Below are positions 9,331 to 20,285 of a DNA stretch of 64,000 bases, in pieces; position 1 is the first letter of the stretch, and each line of letters starts with the position of its first letter. Origin of the DNA: Neoechinorhynchus agilis (Eukaryota > Acanthocephala); the NCBI GenBank assembly GCA_051530055.1, contig JBMGUZ010000007.1, positions 1 to 64,000 of the forward strand, in the 5' to 3' direction. Made by a program: the position numbers and the translations under genes. The notes under the pieces were generated by a model, which saw only the letters and a program-made list of their open reading frames with translations, did not search any database and was not told where the DNA came from.

Positions 9331-12300
9331 CGCCAGCTACTTTAACAAACTTCACAACTGACGACTTTTTGGTATGTGTTTAGTGGTGGCATGAGGTTAG
9401 AGCTGCAAAATAGAGCTAACTTAGTATGCCGACATCAGTGGGGGTAATAATAAAACGTTTATTTTGTTTCTTTGATAACAAAAATTGGATCCATGTACAT
9501 TTGGGTCCTCTTTGTGCCATTGTTTTCGATGAAGATGGGGCAATCGTTATTGATTGACAAACAATATTGGGTTGAAACTATCTAATGCGGATTCGGTGGG
9601 TTGAGGGAAGTCCGTACCCGGCCGAAGGATGTCTTGTCGAATGTGGATTGGCGGACATTGTTTGTTGGAGAGTGTTCTGGATTGTGTCTTTCCTCAGGTT
9701 CATTCCGGCTTATGATATCCGAGAAGATTGGGCAGTATGGGAAAAGGAGCGTAGATAAAGGGAGATGCGAGATATGAGGATGGATCGAATTGGGATTACG
9801 AGTGTTGTGCTCTTGTGAAAAGGCGAATGAAATGTGGTAAAAAGTATGGTGATGAAGTGGAGAGGCGTTTTGATTATTAGTTAAAAATCTTACAAAGGTA
9901 TTCGGTGAACGGGGAAAAATATAATATGCAAATTTTAGAAGCTCTTCTATGAGACGTTTCAAGGCGATGGATTTGTGATTGGGAAAGAGATAGCCGTAGG
10001 TGAGGGAAGGTAAAATAATGTGAAGAATAATTTGCGGAGATCGGAAGAGGGGATTCCTAAATGGCGGAGGTGTTTGATGAGGTAAATTTTAAAGGCATGG
10101 CACTTGAGGGAGAGTGAAATGTGCGAGTCCCATTTCAGATTTGGTTAAAATTGGAGACCCAGAATTCTGAGGGAGGTGATTTTTTGAATGTTATTTAGAA
10201 GATCAATAAAGAACATGTGGTTCCGAGAGAGTGAGGGATCATCTCGAAGCATTTAAGGAAGTTCGGGCGTAGTTGATGATTGGTGCAGAAATCTTTCATA
10301 TGGATGATTTCGTTAGAGGTTAAGGAGAGGGAGAGGTGGTTGGTGATTGAGTGATGAGGATGGGATCACCGCCATTTAAGAAAAGTTTAGAGTAAGACGA
10401 GAGGAGTTCAAGTTCGTCCGAGAAAATATCAAAAAGAAATGGTGGCAGGACGGAACCTCGAGGTACGCCTTTTGTTGGGGGATATTCTGATTGAGGACGT
10501 AGCTCAGCACCGAATGTATTGTTGTCGATTGTGAAGATAAGACGCAAGCCAATGGATCTGCCACAAGTTGAGACCAAAATCGGAGCAGGCCCTGAGGAGT
10601 GAATGATCCACGGAGTCGAATGCTTTCAATAAGTCCAGTTGAATGAGACGGGTGAAGTGGAAGGGTTTATTGTCGAGGATACATAGGAGCGTGTCACCAA
10701 TGCAAAGTAGGGCATCGGTTGCAGAAAATTTGGCTCGGGAGCCGAATTGTGTTGGAAGTGAAAGAAGGCGAGATTTAGAACATTTTTCGATGATTTTTGA
10801 AATAGAGGGCAGAATGGATATTGGACTGAATGATTCGGTGGAAATCGGATGTCCTTTTTTTGGAAGAAGGATCACTTTAGAACTTTTCAGGCACAAGGGT
10901 AGATGCCATTTAAAGATCTATGATTTATAATGAGGGCAATAGGATCAATGAGTTCGGGGATCATGGAGCAAAGAACCCAGTTTGGGATTTCGAATTGAGA
11001 GTATGAATTACGAGGTAAACTCTTGAGATGCTGAAGGACTTTGGTGGAGGTTAGAGTTTTGTGTGGAGTCTGATGTGAAAAAATGATTGTTATTTTAGTC
11101 AGGATTGGGGTTCTGATTGATGGAATCAAACACCTGTTTAAGTTCAGAAGAGGACAAATTCGGGAAGGGATCCGGGTGGTGTAATCCAAGAGAATGCTTG
11201 ACGGCCCGCCACCATGGTTGAAATACCACTGAATGAATTTTAGAAGAAAGGAAGTTTTTGCGGGTAACAAGTATTTTGTTAGTTAGAGCTATTTGTAAAC
11301 GGGAAAGTCTGGGTGGTTATTGCGATGGGCCTTAGATGCTTGCTTTTGAAGGCGTTTCGAGGGTCACGGCTGGATATTCTAATGAATTTCTTGGTATTGT
11401 CGAATGTAGGGAATTTTTTATTATTAAGGATAGGAAGGACATGGCAAAGGAAAGGTCATTTGTGTTGTCAGGGTAGGATGTGAATAATAGAATCGGATAA
11501 TTGTATAAAATTGTAGATTTGATGATCACGTTTATCCTAGACGGGACGGGTAAACGGGGTGATTTTAAACGCTGGCTGAAAAGTGGCCAGAGTTCGCGGG
11601 AAGGGGAGTTTAGAGGCGGATGAGTAGGCATCGATATTTGTGAACAAGTTGTCGAGGTGAGCGTCAAGACGAGTTGAGAAGTTAATAAGTAAACGCAACT
11701 CGGAGAAGGGTAAAAGAGGAAATAGCTCATTGAAGTCCTCTACAATTAAGAAATGGTGTTAATTCTTCGAGTTTATGAGCTCCATCATGGAATCAAGTTG
11801 GCGCAAAGAGGACTCGGGACGAGAGGCGGGATGGCAAAAGACGCTAGCGATTTTTCTTAGAGGAGCTGAGAAATGGACTGCGATGTATTCTAGGTCGGGG
11901 TTTTGTAAAGAGCTTATGAGAGATACAAAGTATGGTAGCGATTGTCGTTCGTAAATGGAGATCCCCTCCTGGACGGTCCTCGCCGTATGTATGGATGGAA
12001 GAGTACCCGGGAGGGATGGCTGAATCGCTGTTGAAGAAAGTAAGCGCCTTTGAGGTAGATGAAATGAGTGGAATTTCATTTAGTTTAGGAGGGAGGCTAC
12101 GAATATTGGAGTAGATTACGATTACAAATGGGATTTCTGATTTTGGTAAATCGGGGGTGGGAATGAGGGAAATTGAGGTTGCATTGTACGTCGATTGTGG
12201 TAAATTAAAGGAGGAATCGTTAAAAGTTGCCGATCAAAAGGATTGATTATCCCAAAGAGAGAATTCCGGGGGTGAATCGAAAATTTGTACGGCAATGATA

Positions 12301-12870
12301 AGAGCGAGTTTTGAATTTTGAATTGATGTGGATCAACTATCATTGGACGGGCAGATTTATTGGGTTTTTTTGTTTGTGTTGAGTGATAATTATTTACTTG
12401 TTTTAGAGAAAGAGAGTTTTTAATGTGAAAGGACGTAGAGATTGAAATATATGGGTTTTAGGGCGCTGGTGCAGTTGACGTAGTCAAAGAAGTTGGGGAG
12501 TCGCTTCCTTTTCGATTTTTTGGGATGTATTGGATGTTCTGGGGTGTTCGCAAAAATGAGGTCTGGGTTGAGTTTGGAGGGCCGGTGGAAGGATTCGATG
12601 ATGAGTTCTTATATGGTAGATACGAAAAGAAAGTTGTGAAGTAAGGAGCTTGTATCTCCTGTTAGGAAAGAGGGAGGCTACGAGTGGTGAATTAAAAATT
12701 CCTTTGAGGAGACGTATTCTCGGGTTAAAGGGATTTTTGGACTGTTGATGGGGGAGGAATAGTAGAGTGAATGTCGAGGAAAAGGAGTTGACCAACAGGA
12801 AGGATTTGGTAGTGGTTGTGTGCATCAACGATGACAGGATCTGCAACGCGAGGATTCCGGTATACCAGTA
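9331..12870 (-). mobile_element. LINE (APE-type, about 3.5 kb), frame-broken
   Basis: Minus-strand open pieces follow LINE order: leader/ORF1-like part (12122-12846), endonuclease region (11332-12079), N-terminal RT part (10504-11270) and RT palm (10320-10600). Recognisable pieces include LLPKKGHP...PISILPSISKIIEK, LIQLDLLKAFDSVDH and GVPRGSVLPPFLFDIFSDEL. The usual FADD/YADD box is not intact and the frame is interrupted several times, so this copy is dead. Fragments of the same family occur at 3498-3790, 16045-16305, 19200-20607, 21560-22180, 23546-23800 and 39600-40483. Confidence 0.75.
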
Positions 12871-13348
12871 ATAAAAATGTTAAGATGTTTGCCTCTGATG
12901 GAGGACTGCATGGTACGATGGGTCGAATTCAGAGCGGCGAGGAATGATGGGCGGGGGTTCCTGAACTCCGGGCATGACTTAGATAATGCGAAGTGTCCTG
13001 TTTGTTCGCATTTAGAGCAGCTCTCAACTGATCTAGGAAAATTCGCGATGCGGTGGTTTTGTGATCGATTCGGGCAAATGATTGCGTTTTTATCGCATTT
13101 TTGAAATCAGCGTCCACATTGTTGGTAAGTCTAACATCGTGGAAAATGATAATAATCATTATGAGTGACCTAATTTGAATGAAAGTAACTACTAACAGTC
13201 AGTGCATCCCGCAATGGACGTAAATTCGTATTTTGGATAATTTCAACACCGTCCACATTGAAATTGTTTGAGATAAACCCAAAGAGTTGCTGGTCGGAGC
13301 TCACTGATTTGATCCACACTCTATCGTCGACACTTGACTTATAGTACA

Positions 13349-13523
13349 GATTTAGTATTGCGGAAGGAAATTACCGAAACATTGATTATGCCAGTAAAAT
13401 ATGCGTTAGCCAATCAGAATAAAAGTTAGATTTAAAAAAAGTTCTGAGTAACTATGGCTACTATTGTTAAAAAATGTAAGCTGAATAAGAAGATAACCCT
13501 TCAGCTAGCCAACCTTCCTCCCA
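13349..13523 (+). promoter_or_regulatory. Shared promoter block (gene C)
   Basis: Nearly identical to the gene A block; CCAAT at 13410-13414. Confidence 0.55.
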
Positions 13524-13856
13524 ATGTCAGCGTTCAGAAGCAACCTCTTTCTTATCATCGTCTTCAGCATCGCCATTCTTGAGTCATACGCTCAAGACAA
13601 ATGCTCGTGTGCTGCCAAATGTCAGGAAAGGTCAAAAAAGTGGAATAAAGTTGACCAAACTCCAAAAAATATCGATGCATGCAAACAGGCCTGTGCGATT
13701 AAGTGCAAAGATTCAAAGGATGGGAATGTGGATTTCACGGCGGAGCCAGAGCTGTATTACTTCAATGTCGATGAAATTGAATATTTACCCGGAGAAAAGC
13801 CTGAGCGTCAACCACATAGACGGAGGGGTTCACGGCACCACGGCAAGAAGCATTAA
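13524..13856 (+). CDS. Small secreted cysteine-rich protein C
   Basis: 110 aa, almost identical to A. Two codons of the hydrophobic leader are missing and nine codons (PERQPHRRR) are present between the conserved GEK and the GSRHHGKKH tail. This makes the tail more basic, as in gene B, so A has probably lost these codons. Six cysteines and SKDGNVDFTAEPEL are conserved. AATAAA lies about 30 nt after the stop. Confidence 0.75.
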   Translation: MSAFRSNLFLIIVFSIAILESYAQDKCSCAAKCQERSKKWNKVDQTPKNIDACKQACAIKCKDSKDGNVDFTAEPELYYFNVDEIEYLPGEKPERQPHRRRGSRHHGKKH

Positions 13857-14179
13857 AGATCCACAGATTTGTATAATTTTAACTGAATAAAAGAATGATC
13901 TAAATTTTAGCCACTTAATGTTTGGGAGAAAATAGCATTAGGGATTCATCCACAATATGCTCTAGATTTTCATATGCGAAGTGGCTGATGATTATTGGTT
14001 TTAACAATCAAAATTAAATTCAAGTTAGTTGTTGTTGGACATAAGATCCGCGACAACTAGAAGCATTGTCGGGAAAGTATCAGTGGGGGTTGTTATTATT
14101 CGACCTCCACTAGGTTGTGGACGTTAGCAATGACGTTAGTTTTTGTTACCACGATTTGGTTCACGGAATGAATGGTTGA

Positions 14180-15655
14180 TATCTGGTTGATCGTGCCAGT
14201 AATTATATGCTCGTCTCAAAGATTAAGCCATGCATGTGCAAGTTCATACTTTATACGGTTGAAACCGCGAATGGCTCATTAAATAAGTCATGGTTTATTG
14301 GATCATGCGAATCAGATATGGATAACTGTGGAAAATCTAGAGCTAATACATGCCACGTAGCTTCGACTTGCGGAGAAGTGCTTTTATTAGATCAAAGCCA
14401 ATGACGTCTTAGGGCGTCAGATTGTGCTGACTCTGGGTAAAGTATGCTGATTGCATTGCCTTATTAGGCAGGCGACGTGTCTTTCAAGTGTCTTCCCTAT
14501 CAACTATCGTTGGTAGTTTATACGACTACCATGGTCGTAACGGGTAACGGGGAATCAGGGTTCGATTCCGGAGAGAGAGCATGAGAAACGGCTGTCACAT
14601 CCAAGGAAGGCAGCAGGCGCGCAAATTACCCAATCCCAGATTGGGGAGGTAGTGACGAAAAATAACGATGCCGTAATCTTCGGATTCGGCAATTGGAATG
14701 AGAACAATCAAAATCCTTTATCGAGGATCGATTGGAGGGCAAGTTCTGGTGCCAGCAGCCGCGGTAATTCCAGCTCGAATAGCGTATGTTAAATTTGCTG
14801 CGGTTAAAAAGCTCGTAGTTGGGAGTCAGGAGATGAACTGTGCGCTGTCATGTCACAAAATGACGTGTATAGCATTGCACCAGATTCACTTCTTTAATTT
14901 CGCTGCTCCTGCGTCGTCGAAGACCCAATTAAGTTTGGGAGGCGCACTTTAAAGGGAAGGTGATTAACTACTTTGAGAAAATTAGCGTGCTTAACGCAAG
15001 CGACTTGCTTGAATACTGTTGCATGGAATAATGAGATAGGACCTTGGTTCTGTTTCGTTGGTTTCCGGAAGCCGAGGTAATGATTGATAGGGATAAACGT
15101 GGGCATTCGTATTGTGGTGTTAGAGGTGAAATTCGATGATCACCGCAGGACGTACAACTGCGAAAGCATTTGCCAAGAATGTTTTCATTAATCAAGAACG
15201 AAAGTTAGAGTTTCGAAGACGATTAGATACCGTCCTAGTTCTAACTATAAACTATGCCAACTGGGCATCTGGCGCTTGCAACGACAAAGCATCGCCAGGC
15301 ACCCCGCGGGAAACCAAAGTTATTGGGTTCCGGGGGAGTATGGTTGCAAAATCGAAACTTAAAGGAATTGACGGAGGGGCACACCAGAAGTGGAGCCTGC
15401 GGCTCAATTTGACTCAACGCACGAAAACTTACTCGGTCCGAACACCGTGAGGATTGACAGGTTGACAGCTCTTTCTTGATTCGGTGGGTGGTGGTGCATC
15501 GCCGTTCGTGCGCTACAATGGAGGCTTCAAAAGGCATTCCTGTTTCGAAAGGAACAGGGAATCATAAATGGCCTTCACGATTGGGATCGGAGATTGTAAT
15601 TATTCTTCGTGAAAGGGGAATTCCTAGTAAGCGCGAATCATTATTTCGCGTTGAC

Positions 15656-15699
<44 letters not shown>

Positions 15700-15785
15700 C
15701 GAATGGTTTAGTGAGGTTTTCGGATAGATTGCATGGTGCCACAAGTGCCACTGCGAAATCTAAAAGTTTACCGAACTTAACCATT

Positions 15786-15841
<56 letters not shown>

Positions 15842-15843
15842 CA
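14180..15843 (+). rRNA. 18S rRNA gene copy, internally deleted (pseudogene likely)
   Basis: Begins with the conserved 5' end (ctggttgatcgtgccag) and ends with the universal gtaggtgaacctgcggaagg. The 530-loop (gtgccagcagccgcggtaa), gaattgacggaggggcac and tttgtacacaccgcccg are all present. Between the conserved 'gccgttc' and 'gcgctacaatgg' near 15495-15515 about 200 nt of universally conserved sequence is missing, including the stretch that normally reads gtctggttaattccgataacg. An extra base also sits just before the 530-loop. The length (about 1.66 kb) fits such a deletion. Together with the damage downstream this is probably not a working repeat unit. Confidence 0.85.
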
Positions 15844-16447
15844 GAGAGATAGGTAGCACCTTCAAAAGTGTTGCCACACACATAACACGCGTGCCACGTT
15901 TCTTTTTAAGAGGAGCGTGGTGGTGGTATCAACGTAGACAAGTTAAATTGAAAAAGGTGGTCGTTGACTGCCATAACAACACGTTTTATTCCTGCACAAA
16001 GAACAGGACCTATGTAGCTTTGGGTTCTCATAAACACTAGAGTTCTGATTGGATAAGAGGTTGGCTGGTCCGTTTTGGTGGGAATTGGCGGATATTGCTT
16101 GCAGGAGCGCTTGCAAGGTTGGTCTTTCCTCTTTTTCGAGAAGATTGGGCAGTATGGAAAAAGGAGTGGAGGAAGAGGGAGGTGCCAGGTTGAGGGAGGA
16201 TGAAATTGGGATTACGAGTGTTGTGCTCGTGTGAAAAGAGGAATGAAATGTGGTAGAAATTATGGTGATGGTAGGGTTGAGAGGCGTTTTGTTTGTTTCA
16301 TAAGCTGGCTACGTGGTCGAACCCGCGCTTGTCAACGTCACAGTCGTGACTATTGAAAACAGTGGGATCTTTGTAGTGACGTAGAGACAGTGTTGGTCGT
16401 CGTCATCGTGTACCTTCCTAAACCGAAGAAGGTATGATGTTAATATA
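15844..16447 (+). other. ITS1 with LINE insertion
   Basis: Spacer between the 18S 3' end and the 5.8S start. It is interrupted by LINE sequence at about 16045-16305. Confidence 0.65.
16045..16305 (-). mobile_element. LINE fragment inside ITS1
   Basis: Closely similar to 9580-9870 of the LINE described above, sharing for example gagaagattgggcagtatgg and gggattacgagtgttgtgct. Confidence 0.7.
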
Positions 16448-16527
16448 CACACATTGTGCGGTGGATCACTTGAACCGTCGTTCGATGAAGAACGCCGCAA
16501 AGTGCGATAAGTTCTGCGAAATGCAGA
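16448..16527 (+). rRNA. 5.8S rRNA, 5' half only
   Basis: gcggtggatcact and cgatgaagaacgc are the standard 5.8S landmarks, followed by tgcgataagttctgcgaaatgcag. The rest of 5.8S, all of ITS2 and the first few hundred bases of 28S are absent. Confidence 0.75.
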
Positions 16528-16557
16528 TCTCCTGGTCCCATATTTGCTACGTCTTGA

Positions 16558-16860
16558 CTACTGTTCCCTAGTGAGTCGAATTGTTTGAGATTGCAATTCA
16601 AATATGTGTGGTAAACTCCATACAAAACTAAATATGACGGCGGTGCCGATAGCGAAGAAGTACCGTGAGGGAAAGTTGAAAAGGACTTTGAAAAGAGGGT
16701 TAAATAGTACGTGAAACTGCACATTGAAAAGCAAATGGAATTCAGGTGTGCGATCTGCTGGCACGCACACTCACTCGTGCTGCAGTGCACATTGCACTTT
16801 GTTGGCTGGTGCTCTGCATGACTTTGCCTCTACCGCAGACGCTTTGAACTTCACCTATTG
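16558..16860 (+). rRNA. 28S rRNA 5' domain fragment (D1-D2 border)
   Basis: Contains the conserved ggtaaactccat, gccgatagcgaagaagtaccgtgagggaaagttgaaaag (19-nt parts recognisable) and agtacgtgaaac. It stops within a D2-like stem region; sequence from about 16865 belongs to the promoter of the next gene. Confidence 0.75.
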
Positions 16861-16895
16861 ATTTTGCCCATTTATTTAGCTCGACTCATATTACA

Positions 16896-17071
16896 GATTT
16901 AGTATTGCGGAATTAAATTACCGAAATATTGATTATGCCAGTAAAATATGCGTTAGCCAATCAGAATAAAAGTTAGATTTAAGAAAAGTTCTGAGTAACT
17001 ATGGCTACTATTGTTAAAAAAATGTAAGCTGAATAAGAAGATAACCCTTCAGCTAGCCAACCTTCCTCCCA
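16896..17071 (+). promoter_or_regulatory. Shared promoter block (gene D)
   Basis: Same block as genes A and C; CCAAT at 16957-16961. It begins within about 35 bp of the 28S remnant, so the rDNA junction falls at the edge of the family cassette. Confidence 0.55.
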
Positions 17072-17371
17072 ATGTCAGCGTTCATAACCCTTCAACACCT
17101 CATGCTGATCATCGCCATCGTTCTTGGTCTCTCCACCTTTGTATCATCCTTCGAAGACCGCTGTCATTGCGTCGGAAAGTGCCACGAAAAATACATCACT
17201 TGGCAAAGGGTCGATCAAACCAGAGAAAATTGGGAGGCGTGCAACCGAGCATGTGAGAAGAAATGCAAAGTATCAAAGGATGGAAATGTGGATTTCACTG
17301 CCGAGCCCGAGCTGTACAATTTTGGTGTCGATGAATTGGAATATTTGCCCGGAGAAAAGACGAAGCATTAA
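17072..17371 (+). CDS. Small secreted cysteine-rich protein D
   Basis: 99 aa, B-type leader, six cysteines (CHC, C, then C-x3-C-x3-C) and SKDGNVDFTAEPEL. Its C-terminus is the shortest of the family: after PGEK only TKH remains, without the basic extension. AATAAA lies about 30 nt after the stop. Function unknown; secretion inferred. Confidence 0.75.
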   Translation: MSAFITLQHLMLIIAIVLGLSTFVSSFEDRCHCVGKCHEKYITWQRVDQTRENWEACNRACEKKCKVSKDGNVDFTAEPELYNFGVDELEYLPGEKTKH

Positions 17372-17419
17372 GGATTCACAGATTTGTATAGTTTTAATTG
17401 AATAAAAGAATGAGCTAAA

Positions 17420-18090
17420 TTTTAGCTACGGGGAATGTTTGGCGTAAAAAATATGTGTAATTTCGAAAATAAATTCTGTAAAAGCATTAATCCCATAAAT
17501 TTCAATGTTTAGTGCAAATATTTGGAAAGAAACTCAAATATAATCGTCGAAACTTGTCACTTCAGCCAAGTTTCGCTTTCTTCAACTTAGCAAGTTTGTT
17601 CGCGCTCAAATGTGCTGGAAAAAGTCGTAATAATCTTCATCCCTGGTTTTCGCAAATTTGGCTGGTAATTCGTAATAAAACTCTAGTAGCTTATTTTCTC
17701 TAAATTTGCCGTAGCGGATATGATTTTCTTCGTTATTAAGATAAATGGAAAGTTCAAAAGATGGAAAGTTGAATAAATGGAGGATTCAGAGGTTTTTTAC
17801 TTTTATTTGAATGAAATGTAAGTTTCTTGCGGAAAAGACTGATTATCCCAAGACGAATGATCGTAAACGGTCTCGACGGATTTACGGAGGAGTGCTACTT
17901 TCCCCGGTGTTGAAGAAAATTGGAACAAAAGACTTGAGCAATAATTACAATAAATATTTGATTAATGAAATAATGTATTTATTATCGATAAAATTTATTA
18001 GAAAAACTAAGTCAGGATATTTAATTATATTTTTTTAACAAGCATACATAATTTATAGTTTCATCAACGCGACCATTCATCGACGCTGGC
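17420..18090. other. No supported gene
   Basis: A 75-codon frame (17811-18038) contains RKRSRRIYGGV, faintly like ribosomal protein eL34, but the rest does not align by eye. Confidence 0.3.
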
Positions 18091-18452
18091 TAGAATGCTA
18101 GCCGCATATTGTAAATCGATTGGTGAAGCAACTCCATTTTTTTACGTTCAATCAAAATCAATAAAGGGTTCGTTAACGGAAGAAACTGTTGTCGAACGCC
18201 TTAATGTCGCCAAAAATCATTGGCCAAAAAAGGAGATAATCTTCCTTTTTTAAACTACTTTCGAGTCGCTGTTTTTGACTTACAGATTATTTCGCTGGCA
18301 TTTTTTAATCAAAGAGCTCTAATTAAATTTTTTTTATTCTTTTCAAAAGGAGACATAACAGCGTCTTCCTTTACAAATCAATACAAGTTAATTAGTGATT
18401 AATTGTTAGTTTTTCAGGTTTGTGCAATAACAATTTCCCGTATTTTCTTTAG

Positions 18453-18878
18453 ATGTTTTCAATTTCTCGTTCATTCCAATCGATTATGCGGACTTGTATA
18501 TTAAATCGAGCCAATCCTCTGTCTTCAGCTTCGACAACAAGCGCTCTACAGATTTTTAATGCGCATTCAGAATCTCATTTAAATGAACTTTTAGCAAACG
18601 AAACCCGTTTTTGTGTAATCGATTTTTTTGCTTCTTGGTGTCATCCATGTAAAGTACTGAGTCCTCGTTTGGAAAAGGTCATGAGTCAATTTCATTTCAA
18701 TGACAAAGCTCAACTAGTACTTGTGGATATTGAACGATTTGAACAAATGGTTGAAAAGTATGCAGTCGATGCTGTTCCAACGCTTGTAGCACTTGATAAA
18801 GGCAAAGAAAAACTAAGACTCACTGGACTCCAAAGTGAAGCAGAATTGAAAACATTTTTAGACAAACTGAATTCATAA
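18453..18878 (+). CDS. TXN2: Mitochondrial thioredoxin
   Basis: 141 aa. Residues 1 to about 32 are rich in Ser, Thr and Arg without acidic residues, as in a mitochondrial targeting peptide. The thioredoxin fold follows, with active site WCHPCK at 62-67 (redox cysteines 63 and 66) and the cis-proline at 109 (AVPTL). The second active-site residue is His, not the usual Gly of WCGPCK, a change associated in other thioredoxin-fold proteins with altered redox potential. Expected role: disulfide reduction in the mitochondrial matrix. The ATG is directly preceded by tttctttag, which looks like a splice acceptor, so a 5' non-coding exon or trans-splicing is possible. The gene lies just outside the visible end of the palindrome. 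Confidence 0.88.
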   Translation: MFSISRSFQSIMRTCILNRANPLSSASTTSALQIFNAHSESHLNELLANETRFCVIDFFASWCHPCKVLSPRLEKVMSQFHFNDKAQLVLVDIERFEQMVEKYAVDAVPTLVALDKGKEKLRLTGLQSEAELKTFLDKLNS

Positions 18879-19199
18879 CTAATTTGTGGAATTCATTGGT
18901 CATCTCAAAAAATCCTTTTGTCTGTTTGAGTTTACATGAGCCAATAAATTCATTTTCTTTGGACACGATGTCCTTCATGAGTTTTTCGTAAAATATCAAG
19001 TCATATGAAATGCGGACTAGTCCAGTGGTTTTCAACCTCGGGGGTGTTTTGCTTTTCCGTTGAAGTCGTTCGTAAACGGTGAATAACAGCCCTCAACGGC
19101 ATTTTTTGTACACTGTAAATCTCACTGTACTATGCTGAATTTTTAAACATCTCTCGCCGCTCTGAATTCGACATCGAGGATATAAATCCCATCGCCACT

Positions 19200-20285
19200 A
19201 AATCCTTCCTGTTGGGCAACTACTTTTCCCTGACATTCACCTTACTATTCCTCCCCCGCCAACAGTCCAAAAATCCCTTTAACCCGAGAATACGTCTCCT
19301 CAAAGTAACTTTTATTTAACCATTCGTAGCCTCCCTCTTTCCTAACAGGAGATACAAGCTCCTTACTTTCCCTCTCCTTAACCTCTAATCCCTCTCCTTG
19401 CCCCCTGAGCCCACTCCATAACCTAACGGAATCACACATATAAAAGATTTCTGCACCAATTACAAACTCGATCTCAATTCCTCTACCACCAATGACGCAC
19501 AGCCAAAGGGGACGAAATACCGCTGAAGGGAGGAAACCCACTGATGAGTCCCGCCTCCTGGAGGTATCTGAGGATCCGATGTACAAACTTTTAACCGTGC
19601 ATTAGAGACTATGTGGTTATATCACTTCTTTGGTGTAATTGGTTTGGCTTTATGCCTAAATAAAAAAAGCCGGACAAGAAAGGGATTGACTAAAATTGAA
19701 TGATCATAACATACCGGCTTGCCAGTAAAACTTTAAAAAAATCTAAATGCTTCGAAATGATCCCTTCTCTCCCGCAACCCCACATCATCCCTTGATCTTC
19801 TAAATGACATCCTACGAGTCACTTACTTAAGAATTCTGGTCTCCAATTTTAATCAAATTTGAAATGGGACTCGCACATCACTCTTCCTCAAGCACAACAC
19901 TTTTAAAATTTATCTCCTCAGACGCCCCCGACATTTATTAATCCCTTCAACCGATCTCTACAAATTTTACTTCTGCTTTATTTTACCACACCTCACCCAC
20001 GGTTATCCCATATTTTGCAACCTTCCCAAATCGCTAATCCGTCGTCTTGAAATTCTTCAAAAAATAGCATCTAAAATTTGTACAACTGACACTCCCCCTC
20101 TCACCGAATGCCTTGATGCTATTTTCATAAAACAATCAAAACGCCTCGTAACCCTACAACCACAATTTCTACAATTTATCGCTCCCTTTTCACACGAGCA
20201 TAACACTCGTAATCCTAATTCGTTTCATCCTCCATCAACCTCGCACCTCTCTAAATCTACGCTCCTTTTTCTATGCTGCCAAATC
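19200..20285 (+). mobile_element. Internally deleted LINE copy with retroposon insertion
   Basis: 19200-19380 matches the LINE 5' part (12640-12790) and 19380-20285 matches its 3' part (10330 back to 9700), so most of the coding body is missing. A hammerhead-bearing retroposon interrupts it at 19488-19741. Confidence 0.65.
19488..19741 (+). mobile_element. Hammerhead-bearing SINE-like retroposon, monomer
   Basis: Starts caatgacgcacagcc and ends with a hairpin (aagccgg...ccggctt) and gtaaaactttaaaaaaa. The core strands are at GGGAC-GAAA-TACC (19509-19521), CTGATGA-GTCCC (19541-19552) and GGTAT-C-TGAG (19563-19572). In this copy the first stem has one A/C mismatch. No protein is encoded and no tRNA-type promoter boxes were recognised. 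Confidence 0.6.

Larger units (their letters stand above)
12586..13968. repeat. Direct duplication, cysteine-rich segment, copy 2
   Basis: Counterpart of 3498-4858; starts inside the LINE 5' part, so the LINE was already in place when the cassette was duplicated (inference). Confidence 0.88.

Noticed and set aside
17811-18038. Possible ribosomal protein eL34 relic
   Set aside because: Only about ten residues resemble eL34; the rest does not align by eye.
18095-18253. 52-codon frame upstream of thioredoxin
   Set aside because: No domain or leader, and no evidence of linkage to the thioredoxin mRNA.
19021-19045. cagtggttttcaacc, like a hAT transposon end
   Set aside because: Only one end seen, with no partner inverted repeat or 8-bp duplication nearby.
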